A DNA stretch of 64,000 bases. Source: SVTX01 sp045542075 (GTDB lineage: Bacteria > Bacillota > Clostridia > Oscillospirales > CAG-272). The notes beneath the pieces are model-generated. The model worked only from the letters and a program-made list of their open reading frames with translations. It was not told the origin of the DNA and did no database searches. Position 1 is the first letter of the stretch, and each line of letters opens with the position of its first letter. This document shows, piece by piece, positions 48,176 to 55,896 of the stretch. Location of the stretch: NCBI GenBank assembly GCA_045542075.1, contig JAZQKI010000001.1, positions 1 through 64,000 of the forward strand. The letters are read 5' to 3'. Both the position numbers and the translations under genes were made by a program.

Positions 48176-50497
48176 TCACCCGTCAATCCTTGAAAACCTA
48201 AATCTATATATCTCGGGCGACAGGATCAGTATTGTATCGGGCGAGACGTACGAGCTTGTGTCATAATATGATGCGATCTTGTCTGTTGAGAATATCACTG
48301 TCTCGATATTAAAGCCGTTTTGTATTTTATATTTTTGCTTGGGAGCGGGACCTCGACTGCCGAAAATAAGATGGTCGGTGTTCTCAAGCGTGTCGAACAC
48401 ATCCTGCGCAAGATCGCTTTCCACGTAAGACGGCGAAACGTATGTCAGAGACTCATTACCAACATTAACGGACAGCATGGTTATCGGAGCGGTTGAGCGG
48501 CTAATGGTTTCCCTGTTTATTTTTACCGAAAGACCATCTATAAGGTATAGCTCTTCGCCATCCTCGTAAAATTCCACGATTACCCCGTGATCTGCGGCAC
48601 ATTCCATTATTGCTGTCATTCTGAAATAGTCGTCGTTGTTATCAGGCTTTGGTATGTATAGCTTTCTTATGAGCTGTGACTGAAATGATTTTGAGAGGCT
48701 TGAAATATGAGCTGTTGTGTATTTCGTAAGCACGAAGCAGTCTATCTCGGTAGCATTGAGGTGGCTTAGCTCACTGTATGCGAAGTTCAGGCTTGAATAA
48801 TATCCCGGGGTCATATCAAACAGCACAGTATCCTCACCGTTGTTTGCGAGAATTACGTTTCTGTCGTCTGCCTGGTTGACGTATGATATTCGTATGTCAT
48901 CAGCATTTTGATGAGACACGCACCCAATAGCTACGAAAAAGACGGTAAGCGCGATAATAAACGGCACAGGCGACAGATATTTGCGCTTGAATCTCAACGC
49001 AAGACAGAAAAACAGTATAATTCCTAAAATTACTGCGGCGACTGTGATGAATTCATAGTTGAGAGATATTATGCAATCATCTCGTAAGGATATTTTTTCG
49101 CAATATCCTATCATGAATTTTGCGCAAGCTGTGATTCCCATCTCTATAAGCTTTCCGAGAACGGGCACCTTCATAAATACAAGATAAAGCGGTATCATTA
49201 TGAGCAATGCCTCGGTTGGAAGCCCTAAAAGTAAGGAGGATGGCACCGAAAACAAAGACATCTCCTGCGTGAAGATGCAAAAAACTATGATAAGAGGTGC
49301 AATTGCACAAACAGACGTCAAGATCAGTATAATAAAGGTGCGTATGGGGGCGATTATTATTTTCCACTTTGAATAATACGGCTGAAACGTGTAGAACGCG
49401 AAGCTTTGAAAAGTCGGGATATATACTAAAATTCCAAATGTTGCGGCAAATGACATCCAAAAGCCCGCGTCAAGAATTGCATATGGAGAAATCGCAAAAA
49501 TGATCACACCCGCAATCGAGAGTGATGTCAGCGGATCAGACTGATAAGAGCATATCATTGAAAGATACACTGTCAAAAGCATAATTATGGAACGTGTGGC
49601 TGATATTGAAAATCCTGTGAAGGCAAGATAAAACAGAGCAAGCAGAGAAAGTATCACGGCGCGCGCCTTGTAAGGAACAAAAAGTCTTTTGAGTATAAAT
49701 GCAATAACACCGAATATTATACTCATATGCATACCGCTTATCGCCAGTATATGTGATGCGCCCGCGCGTCTGAAATCACGCTTGATGCTTGTGGGGATGA
49801 CCTCCTTATTTCCAAGGAACAGGGCGGAGCTTACACCTCCGACGTCATCGCCTAAGGCGTTGATCAGCTTATGAGATAGTCTTGTGTTTATTCTTGAGAG
49901 GACGGCTAAGGGATGATTGCTTTTTTCCATATATACGCCGAGATCCTCCTCGGAGTCCGATACGAACTTAACGAGTATTCCGTCGGCGAGCATCATGTCC
50001 GCTTCCCTATATGAGCCGACCTGTTCTTCAAATTCACCGCGCGTGAACTGACCGTGTATCTCGTTTCCGGGCTGAATGTTGGCGAGATAATCACATTCAA
50101 GGTTTGCTTTGAAGGAATCGGACCTGCCGTTTATGCTTGTGACGAGGATGGTATATTCGCTCGATGCTCCCGCCGCATATGACTCTGAGAGAACTATACC
50201 CTCGATCATATATTCCTGATATTCGGGGAGATCTTTATATTTTTTGAATCTGAGATCAAAAAACGAAAACGAAGAAGCTGCCGATAGGATAATGAACACG
50301 CAACAAAAAATAATCGTGATGAATTTATTGATCGGGATCTTACGGAGAATTCTGAGCGTTACAAATATCAGTGCGACAAGCAAGGAAACTGCGGCGCATA
50401 CTATTTTTGTTTTTAGATCGAGGTTATAAAAAATAACGGAGAAAGTAATAAATAACATACATCCGCAAAACAAGGGTCTATTCTTAAAAATGCTCAT
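48176..50497 (-). CDS. comEC: ComEC/Rec2-family DNA uptake channel, degenerate metallo-beta-lactamase domain
   Basis: 773 residues. An N-terminal DUF4131-like soluble part with two membrane helices is followed by the Competence domain with the conserved HILAISGMHMSIIFGVIAFIL (~250) and many membrane segments. It should carry single-stranded DNA across the membrane. The C-terminal ~240 residues are the position of a beta-lactamase-like domain, but LTKYTTAHISSLS replaces the metal motif THxHxDHxGG, so that domain is probably inactive. comEA and other competence genes are not nearby. ATG start with AAGGAG. Confidence 0.9.
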   Translation of the reverse strand: MSIFKNRPLFCGCMLFITFSVIFYNLDLKTKIVCAAVSLLVALIFVTLRILRKIPINKFITIIFCCVFIILSAASSFSFFDLRFKKYKDLPEYQEYMIEGIVLSESYAAGASSEYTILVTSINGRSDSFKANLECDYLANIQPGNEIHGQFTRGEFEEQVGSYREADMMLADGILVKFVSDSEEDLGVYMEKSNHPLAVLSRINTRLSHKLINALGDDVGGVSSALFLGNKEVIPTSIKRDFRRAGASHILAISGMHMSIIFGVIAFILKRLFVPYKARAVILSLLALFYLAFTGFSISATRSIIMLLTVYLSMICSYQSDPLTSLSIAGVIIFAISPYAILDAGFWMSFAATFGILVYIPTFQSFAFYTFQPYYSKWKIIIAPIRTFIILILTSVCAIAPLIIVFCIFTQEMSLFSVPSSLLLGLPTEALLIMIPLYLVFMKVPVLGKLIEMGITACAKFMIGYCEKISLRDDCIISLNYEFITVAAVILGIILFFCLALRFKRKYLSPVPFIIALTVFFVAIGCVSHQNADDIRISYVNQADDRNVILANNGEDTVLFDMTPGYYSSLNFAYSELSHLNATEIDCFVLTKYTTAHISSLSKSFQSQLIRKLYIPKPDNNDDYFRMTAIMECAADHGVIVEFYEDGEELYLIDGLSVKINRETISRSTAPITMLSVNVGNESLTYVSPSYVESDLAQDVFDTLENTDHLIFGSRGPAPKQKYKIQNGFNIETVIFSTDKIASYYDTSSYVSPDTILILSPEIYRFRFSRIDG

Positions 50498-50563
50498 TAC
50501 CTATCTCCTTTCTAAAAAAATATAGTATAAAAAGTCCAAAATAAAAAAATTTTTCAAAATTGC

Positions 50564-50592
50564 TTGACAAACGGATTAAAAGACTATATAAT
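50564..50592 (+). promoter_or_regulatory. Consensus sigma-A promoter of the acyl carrier protein gene
   Basis: TTGACA (50564-50569), 17-bp spacer, TATAAT (50587-50592), a perfect consensus. The leader to the ATG at 50654 is about 55 bp and holds AGGAGGA. Confidence 0.9.
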
Positions 50593-50653
50593 AAGCGTGT
50601 TGTGACAGTTGAAGCTATTCGACTGCAAATGAAAATTTACAGGAGGAATTGAA

Positions 50654-50878
50654 ATGTTTGAGAAAGTTAAGGAGCTTCTCGTATCTGAGCTCCAGATAAA
50701 CGAGTCTGATATCACACTTGATGCAGAGCTTTCTGCTGACCTTGGAATCAACTCTATCGAGCTTGCTGACCTTGTATTGATCTGCGAGGAAAAGTTCGAT
50801 CTTACCATTGAGGATGAAGATCTTCATTCTTTCATCACTGTTGGTGACGTAGTAAACTATCTCGAGTCAACCCTTTGA
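50654..50878 (+). CDS. acpP: Acyl carrier protein
   Basis: 74 residues, a four-helix ACP. The phosphopantetheine Ser lies in GINSIELADL (~37), where most ACPs have GADSLDxVEL; the Ser is kept but the neighbours differ (NSIE for DSLD). Acidic helix II and VGDVVNYLE at the end are typical. It is monocistronic with a consensus promoter, away from any fatty acid synthesis gene here, so it could be the main ACP or a specialised one. Confidence 0.9.
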   Translation: MFEKVKELLVSELQINESDITLDAELSADLGINSIELADLVLICEEKFDLTIEDEDLHSFITVGDVVNYLESTL

Positions 50879-50898
50879 TTTGACAAACTTCAATATAT

Positions 50899-50930
50899 AA
50901 TCCGCATCCTGATCTACGGGATGCGGATTT
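50899..50930. terminator. Terminator between acpP and ispE
   Basis: An 11-bp perfect stem, AATCCGCATCC with GGATGCGGATT (50899-50909, 50919-50929), followed by TTTTC. Confidence 0.88.
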
Positions 50931-50933
50931 TCT

Positions 50934-51776
50934 TTATACAGGCTCGCACAGATAAGCAACGGCACCCATACCCGTGAGCGCAACGCATGCGTCGGTTGCC
51001 TTCTCCTTTGATGAGAATATTCCAAATACGGATGGGCCGCTTCCACTCATCATGGAATGCTCCGCTCCGTATCTCAGCATAGTGTCCTTTATTTTTTGCA
51101 CTGCGGGGCGCTCGGGTATGACCGCCGATTCGAAAATGTTGAACATCCCGCGCAAATTTTCTTCTTCAAGCAAGGCGAGAAAATCTCTTCGCGGTCTGTA
51201 ATTTTCAAAATTATCAAACATTGAATCAAGCATAGAGTACGCTTTGGGAGTGGACACACCGTCTCCCATCTTGGAGATTACGATATAGCAGTCAGAGAGC
51301 GGCTTAAAATCAGTCAGCTTCTCTCCGATTCCGCGCGTGAGCTTTGTTCCGCCCGAAATACAGAAAGGAACGTCTGCGCCGATTTTTGCGCCAATGGACA
51401 GAAGCTCGTCGGCACTCTTTTTGTTTCCTGTCAGCTGATTCAAAAGCGTAAGAACTGCCGCCGCATCCGTACTGCCTCCCGCAAGTCCTGCTGCCGCGGG
51501 AATTCTTTTTTCGATGTGTATTTTAACCTTGCCCGAATCAAGAAAAAGGTTTGCAGCTTTGTAGGCTATATTCTTTTCTCCAAGCGGAATTGAAGGGTCG
51601 TCGCAGCTTATCTCGATAGACTTTTCAGCACTCTCACTGTATTCCACGGTGACAGTGTCACAAAGGCTGACGCTCTGCATAACGCTTATTATATTGTGAT
51701 ATCCGTCGACTCTTTTGGATTCTATATCCAAAAACAGATTTATTTTGGCGTAAGCATCCTTTTGCAGTATCTTCAT
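50934..51776 (-). CDS. ispE: 4-diphosphocytidyl-2-C-methyl-D-erythritol kinase
   Basis: Fourth MEP pathway step, phosphorylating CDP-methylerythritol with ATP. 280 residues of the GHMP fold: AKINLFLDI with YAKINL at the start, RVDGYHNI substrate segment, the ATP motif PAAAGLAGGSTDAAAVL, and MMSGSGPSVFGIF at the C-terminus. With dxr and ispG it supports a full non-mevalonate route. Downstream it converges on acpP at a shared terminator. Confidence 0.95.
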   Translation of the reverse strand: MKILQKDAYAKINLFLDIESKRVDGYHNIISVMQSVSLCDTVTVEYSESAEKSIEISCDDPSIPLGEKNIAYKAANLFLDSGKVKIHIEKRIPAAAGLAGGSTDAAAVLTLLNQLTGNKKSADELLSIGAKIGADVPFCISGGTKLTRGIGEKLTDFKPLSDCYIVISKMGDGVSTPKAYSMLDSMFDNFENYRPRRDFLALLEEENLRGMFNIFESAVIPERPAVQKIKDTMLRYGAEHSMMSGSGPSVFGIFSSKEKATDACVALTGMGAVAYLCEPV

Positions 51777-51805
51777 AAGGCTCCCCCTTCAGCTTTTATA
51801 CGTAT

Positions 51806-51811
51806 ATTATA
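51806..51811 (-). promoter_or_regulatory. -10 element of ispE promoter
   Basis: Minus-strand TATAAT at 51811-51806, 30 bp before the ispE start. The -35 is unclear; TTAACA lies 20 bp upstream. Confidence 0.4.
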
Positions 51812-51916
51812 CTACGTTTTTTCATTTTTTCTGTTAATATATGTTAAATTTTTTAATAAATAGCCGAGAAATCCGCTGTTTTTACAAAAAAATAAGAATT
51901 GGGAGCGGAGTTAATC

Positions 51917-51945
51917 TTGACGAATAATCAAAAAAGGTATATAAT
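51917..51945 (+). promoter_or_regulatory. Promoter of the TSCPD/phosphoglucomutase operon
   Basis: TTGACG (51917-51922), 17-bp spacer, TATAAT (51940-51945). An ~80-bp leader follows with no strong structure. Confidence 0.75.
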
Positions 51946-52030
51946 ATAATTTGAGGCGGACGTAAAGGCGCTGCCCGGAATTTTACAAATAAAAATCAAG
52001 GATGAATTTAATAAAAAAGGAGATAGAAAA

Positions 52031-52285
52031 ATGGAACACATTACTTACACTCCCCATGGAGTTTGCTCAAGAAAAATAGACATAGACGTTGAGGACGGAA
52101 TTATCAAGGATGCCAAATTCACTGGCGGCTGCTCGGGTAATACCCAGGGCGTTTGCTCTCTGCTTATCGGCATGAGCGTTGAGGAGGCAATAAAGAGACT
52201 TGAGGGTATCAAGTGCGGTCCTCGTCCCACGTCCTGTCCCGACCAGCTTTCCCGCGCGCTCAAGGAATATCTTGCAAATAAATAA
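52031..52285 (+). CDS. TSCPD-domain protein (TIGR03905 type)
   Basis: 84 residues: HITYTPHGVCSRKIDIDVEDG, FTGGCSGNTQGV and CGPRPTSCPDQLSRALKEYL. The TSCPD motif and the conserved cysteines (CSR, GGCSG, KCG, SCPD) suggest metal binding; the same domain closes class II ribonucleotide reductases. As a stand-alone protein its function is unknown. AAAGGAG site; 15 bp before the phosphoglucomutase gene. Confidence 0.9.
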   Translation: MEHITYTPHGVCSRKIDIDVEDGIIKDAKFTGGCSGNTQGVCSLLIGMSVEEAIKRLEGIKCGPRPTSCPDQLSRALKEYLANK

Positions 52286-52300
52286 TAATAGAGGTGTCAA

Positions 52301-54016
52301 ATGGAAAAGTATTTGGAAAACTACAACCGTTGGTTAAACTCCCCCGTTCTTTCCCAGGCAGAAAAGCAGGAGCTTTTGTCAATCAAGGATGACGAAAACG
52401 AGATAAAGTTCCGCTTTTCATCTTATCTGTCCTTTGGTACTGCGGGACTCCGCGGCACAATGAAGGTCGGCATGAACGCGATGAATATCTACACCGTCGC
52501 TCACGCAACGCAGGGCCTCGCTTCCCTCATTTTGAAGGAAGGCAGAGCGGCAGACGGCGTGGCTATCGCGTACGACTCCAGAAACAACTCCGAGCTTTTT
52601 GCCCACGTATCCGCAGAGGTGCTTGCGGCGTCAGGAATTCCCGTTTACATTTTTGACGCGCTTCGCCCCACACCCGAGCTTTCATTTGCTCTTCGTGAGC
52701 TGAAATGCGTTGCGGGTATTAACATAACGGCATCTCACAACCCCAAGCAGTATAACGGCTATAAGGCTTATTGGGAGGACGGTGCACAGCTTCCCCCCGA
52801 GCACGCGGACACAGTAAGTGCTGAGATTGCAAAGGTTGACATTTTTGACGGCGTTAAGAGAATGGACTTTGACGAGGGCGTAAAGTCGGGTATTATCACT
52901 ATAATCGGTGACGAGATCGACGAAAAGTATCTTACTCAGGTTCAGGCGCAGGCGGTAAATCCCAATGCGGTAAAGAACGTATCTGACGACCTCAAGATAG
53001 TTTACACTCCCCTTCACGGCACGGGACACAAGCTCGTTCCCGAGATCCTCAAGAGAACGGGACTCAAGCATCTCTACACGGTTGATGAGCAGTGCGTAAT
53101 AGACGGCAATTTCCCCACAGTTGAGAAGCCCAACCCCGAGTATGCGGAGGTATTTTCTCTCGGTATTGAGCTTGCAAACAAGGTGGGAAGCGACCTTATA
53201 ATTGCTACCGACCCCGACGCTGACCGAGTTGGCGTTGTTGCAAGAACAAAGGACGGCTCGTTCAGAACCATCACGGGCAACCAGATGGGCGCGCTCCTCC
53301 TTGACTATATAATCACGGCTTACGAGCAGACAAACACCATGCCCCCTCTTCCCTATGCCGTAAAGACTATCGTGACGACCGAGCTTGCCTCAAAAATCTG
53401 TCAGTCGCACGGAGTTGAGATATTCAACGTGCTTACGGGCTTTAAGTTTATCGGCGAGGTAATCAAGAACCACGAAAAGAGCGGTCAGGGCTCGTACATT
53501 TTCGGCTTTGAGGAGAGCTACGGCTACCTCAAGGGTACTTACGCAAGAGACAAGGACGCTGTCGTGGCTTCAATGCTTATCTGCGAGATGACGGCTTACT
53601 ATGCGGCAAAGAATATGACTCTCTCCGACGCGCTTGAGCTTCTTTACGAGAGATACGGCTACTGCTGCGAGTCCAACTCCGAGATTTATATGGAAGGCGT
53701 TGACGGTCCCGCAAAGATTGCGGCTATTATGGACGGTCTCCGCAACAACGCTCCCTCCTCTATCGGTGGCGCTGACGTTGTCACCTTCGGCGACTATAAC
53801 GCCGAGGAGTTTACGGATATTGCAACGGGCAAGAAGACTCCCACGGGACTTCCCAAGTCAAACGTGCTTTATTTCAAGCTGGACAACGGCGACGTTATCA
53901 TCGTTCGTCCCTCGGGTACAGAGCCCAAGATAAAGTTCTATTTCCTCGTTATTGCTGAAAATGCAGATAACGCGCAGGAAAAGATTTCAAGCTATAAGGT
54001 TTCCCTTGGAATTTAA
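52301..54016 (+). CDS. Phosphoglucomutase/phosphomannomutase
   Basis: 571 residues of the alpha-D-phosphohexomutase family, PgcA-like length. Domain motifs: FGTAGLRGTMKVG, the phosphoserine loop ITASHNPKQYNGYKAYWEDG, the metal loop ATDPDADRVGV, the sugar loop FGFEESYGYLKGTYARDKDA, and the phosphate-binding VRPSGTEPKIKFYF. Converts glucose 1-phosphate and 6-phosphate for envelope sugars and glycogen. It shares a transcript with the TSCPD gene. Confidence 0.95.
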   Translation: MEKYLENYNRWLNSPVLSQAEKQELLSIKDDENEIKFRFSSYLSFGTAGLRGTMKVGMNAMNIYTVAHATQGLASLILKEGRAADGVAIAYDSRNNSELFAHVSAEVLAASGIPVYIFDALRPTPELSFALRELKCVAGINITASHNPKQYNGYKAYWEDGAQLPPEHADTVSAEIAKVDIFDGVKRMDFDEGVKSGIITIIGDEIDEKYLTQVQAQAVNPNAVKNVSDDLKIVYTPLHGTGHKLVPEILKRTGLKHLYTVDEQCVIDGNFPTVEKPNPEYAEVFSLGIELANKVGSDLIIATDPDADRVGVVARTKDGSFRTITGNQMGALLLDYIITAYEQTNTMPPLPYAVKTIVTTELASKICQSHGVEIFNVLTGFKFIGEVIKNHEKSGQGSYIFGFEESYGYLKGTYARDKDAVVASMLICEMTAYYAAKNMTLSDALELLYERYGYCCESNSEIYMEGVDGPAKIAAIMDGLRNNAPSSIGGADVVTFGDYNAEEFTDIATGKKTPTGLPKSNVLYFKLDNGDVIIVRPSGTEPKIKFYFLVIAENADNAQEKISSYKVSLGI

Positions 54017-54032
54017 GAGAATAATAAAATAA

Positions 54033-54069
54033 ACCGCCGAGAGCGACTAAAGCAGTTGCTCTCGGCGGT
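54033..54069. terminator. Bidirectional terminator
   Basis: A 12-bp perfect stem, ACCGCCGAGAGC with GCTCTCGGCGGT (54033-54044, 54058-54069), with weak pairs extending it, and T-rich sequence on both sides. Confidence 0.88.
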
Positions 54070-54077
54070 ATTTCTTA

Positions 54078-55046
54078 TTATGAATTTGGAAGTATAATTG
54101 TTGTCAGTGCCTTTCTCTGCTCTTCGGTAGGCAGACCCAGCTTGCCGTTATTCAAAAGCGCAACAATACAGTGAAGCAAGAACCAACTGTCAGAGTGGAA
54201 CACAAACTGCAGCTCATACTCTTTGATCTTTCTCAAATGCGCCGGAACACACTCCAAAGCAGCCTTGGCATACGGTGCTTTGAGTGCTTCAAATTGATCC
54301 TTATATTTCGCCTTAATGCGCTCACCGATCATAAGCAACTCGTTTTGCACTTCCTTATTGGTCAGAACAATGATTTTCCATGCTGTCTTGAAGCATCCGT
54401 CGTAGTCACCCCAGGTCTTAATGTAGCCACGCTCACCAAGCCATGCATAATCCTCCTTGGAGAGCAGCCATTCTTTTTCATGGTCGTAGAGCGAAAGCAC
54501 GCGCTTGGCATCATCCGCGTACACGAAATATCCTTTATAATCGCCTCGATTAGACCATTCGCTATCGATCTGCCACAAGATATGACCGTCATGCTCGTTC
54601 CACATAGGTCCGCACCAATTCTTCATGTATACGTGGCCCTCGGGCAACACTATATCATCCGGCACGACCGTCGCATGAAAGATATTTTGCCCACCGTCGG
54701 GACGAATGGTTGCCACCTCGTCAAACGTAATACGCTTATCCATCAAATCATCACCCGACAAAGCGGCAATATACGGAACGAGCGACCATAAAAGGAAATT
54801 ATGATCTCTTTGCGGCTTTTCGAGTGTCGTTTCGGGCATCATATAGTTGCAAAAAATGCGCTCGTCATCTAAGATTCCGCTACTTTTCAGCTGATCAAAC
54901 AGATCGTTTGCAAACAGCTCCGCAGCCTTTTTATACATATTGTTCTGCATGACCAATAGCTCTGCCGTAGGTTCGTTGATGATAAAATTGATCAGATACT
55001 TGTCCTTTTGCTTTATCAAAAAGCCGTATTCCTCTAAAATATCCAC
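54078..55046 (-). CDS. Downstream half of a split sigma-factor/winged-helix protein, function unknown
   Basis: About 322 residues after a GTG at 55046, in the same frame as the sigma gene upstream and separated from it by one TAA (55055-55053). It begins DILEEYGFLIKQKDKYLINFII, the wing and end of a winged helix whose first helices, TVNEIADDLGVSPVYV, lie before the stop. The rest (FANDLFDQLKSSG, WQIDSEWSNRGDYKGYFVYADD, YIKTWGDYDG, FHSDSWFLLHCIVALLNNGKL) is soluble with no recognised family and may sense a ligand. No ribosome site precedes the GTG, so independent translation is doubtful. Confidence 0.6.
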   Translation of the reverse strand: MDILEEYGFLIKQKDKYLINFIINEPTAELLVMQNNMYKKAAELFANDLFDQLKSSGILDDERIFCNYMMPETTLEKPQRDHNFLLWSLVPYIAALSGDDLMDKRITFDEVATIRPDGGQNIFHATVVPDDIVLPEGHVYMKNWCGPMWNEHDGHILWQIDSEWSNRGDYKGYFVYADDAKRVLSLYDHEKEWLLSKEDYAWLGERGYIKTWGDYDGCFKTAWKIIVLTNKEVQNELLMIGERIKAKYKDQFEALKAPYAKAALECVPAHLRKIKEYELQFVFHSDSWFLLHCIVALLNNGKLGLPTEEQRKALTTIILPNS

Positions 55047-55052
55047 CTCTGT

Positions 55053-55745
55053 TTACACATAAACGGGTGATACACCCAGATCATCTGCGATCTCATTGAC
55101 CGTCTTGGCGATGTTTCTGACGCAGTAGCATATATTCTGCGGCAGGCTTGACCGAAAAAATTCGTCCGGATTTCTGTTCCCCGCCGAGCCATTGATTCCG
55201 TATGCATGAAATTTTATCGGATTAAATTTGAGTTCACTTGTTTTTCTCATAGTATCCATACCTCGTTTCAATTCTTTTTTTGCTTCAAACAAGTGCCATT
55301 TAACTGTGCCGATAGGAATACCCAAATCTTTAGCAATATCTCCTTGCTTGCGATTTTCAAAATAGTACGCAATTACGATCTTTCGCTGGAGCTTTGAAAG
55401 ATATGCAATTTCGCTCTGCAATCTACGTATGGTATCGGCATTGTCGTCGTCATTAAAAATAGAGTCGGGATCGGCAATTATCTCCGCCACCTCATCAATG
55501 GATACGCCTATCACGCTTTTAGCGGCATCTCTATAATAATTACTGAGCGCATTATGAGCAATCGTCCAAATAAATTTGTTAACGTCCCCGATATCGTCTT
55601 TGATCAAAAGCGCACGAAATGCTTTTAATACGATATCCTGCGAAAGATCCTCCGCGTCGTGTGCATTCTTACACCGCTTCAGCGCAAAGCCAAATATGGG
55701 ATTAAGATATTTAGTGATGATTTTTTCGGCATCTTGTCTGTTCAC
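55053..55745 (-). CDS. Sigma-70 family (ECF-like) sigma factor with C-terminal helix-turn-helix extension, apparently truncated
   Basis: 230 residues from a GTG at 55745 (GAGGT 9 bp before it). Region 2 is FGFALKRCKNAHDAEDLSQDIVLKAFRALL and region 4 is LSKLQRKIVIAYYFENRKQGDIAKDLGIPIGTVKWHLFEAKKEL, as in ECF sigma factors. After residue ~165 there is a non-sigma extension, YGINGSAGNRNPDEFFRSSL then NICYCVRNIAKTVNEIADDLGVSPVYV, that stops in the middle of a winged helix. The reading frame continues beyond the stop, so the intact gene was probably about 556 codons. It lacks an obvious anti-sigma gene; the C-terminal part may serve that role. Confidence 0.82.
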   Translation of the reverse strand: MNRQDAEKIITKYLNPIFGFALKRCKNAHDAEDLSQDIVLKAFRALLIKDDIGDVNKFIWTIAHNALSNYYRDAAKSVIGVSIDEVAEIIADPDSIFNDDDNADTIRRLQSEIAYLSKLQRKIVIAYYFENRKQGDIAKDLGIPIGTVKWHLFEAKKELKRGMDTMRKTSELKFNPIKFHAYGINGSAGNRNPDEFFRSSLPQNICYCVRNIAKTVNEIADDLGVSPVYV

Positions 55746-55852
55746 TTGTTTGTACCTCGTTGAAAGCTTTCACCTATATAGACACGGATTTTGAAAAAGG
55801 TTGGATTTTTTTAATAATTATATCATAAATTGAAAAAATGTCGACTTTTATG

Positions 55853-55890
55853 ACTAAGGCACTTGCAGTAATTTTCACAAGTGCCTTAGT
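55853..55890. terminator. Hairpin between sigma gene and dnaE
   Basis: A perfect 13-bp stem, ACTAAGGCACTTG with CAAGTGCCTTAGT (55853-55865, 55878-55890), with a T-run on the plus side. It lies just after the dnaE stop read leftward, where the T-tract is poor. Confidence 0.6.
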
Positions 55891-55896
55891 TTTTGT

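Noticed and set aside
54078..55745. General reassignment of TAA to a sense codon
   Set aside because: TAA ends many clear genes in the window, for example ispG, proC and pyrH-operon genes; only a local event fits.
55853..55890. Hairpin considered as an attachment site or integron element
   Set aside because: A plain terminator-like stem without an integrase gene or direct repeats.
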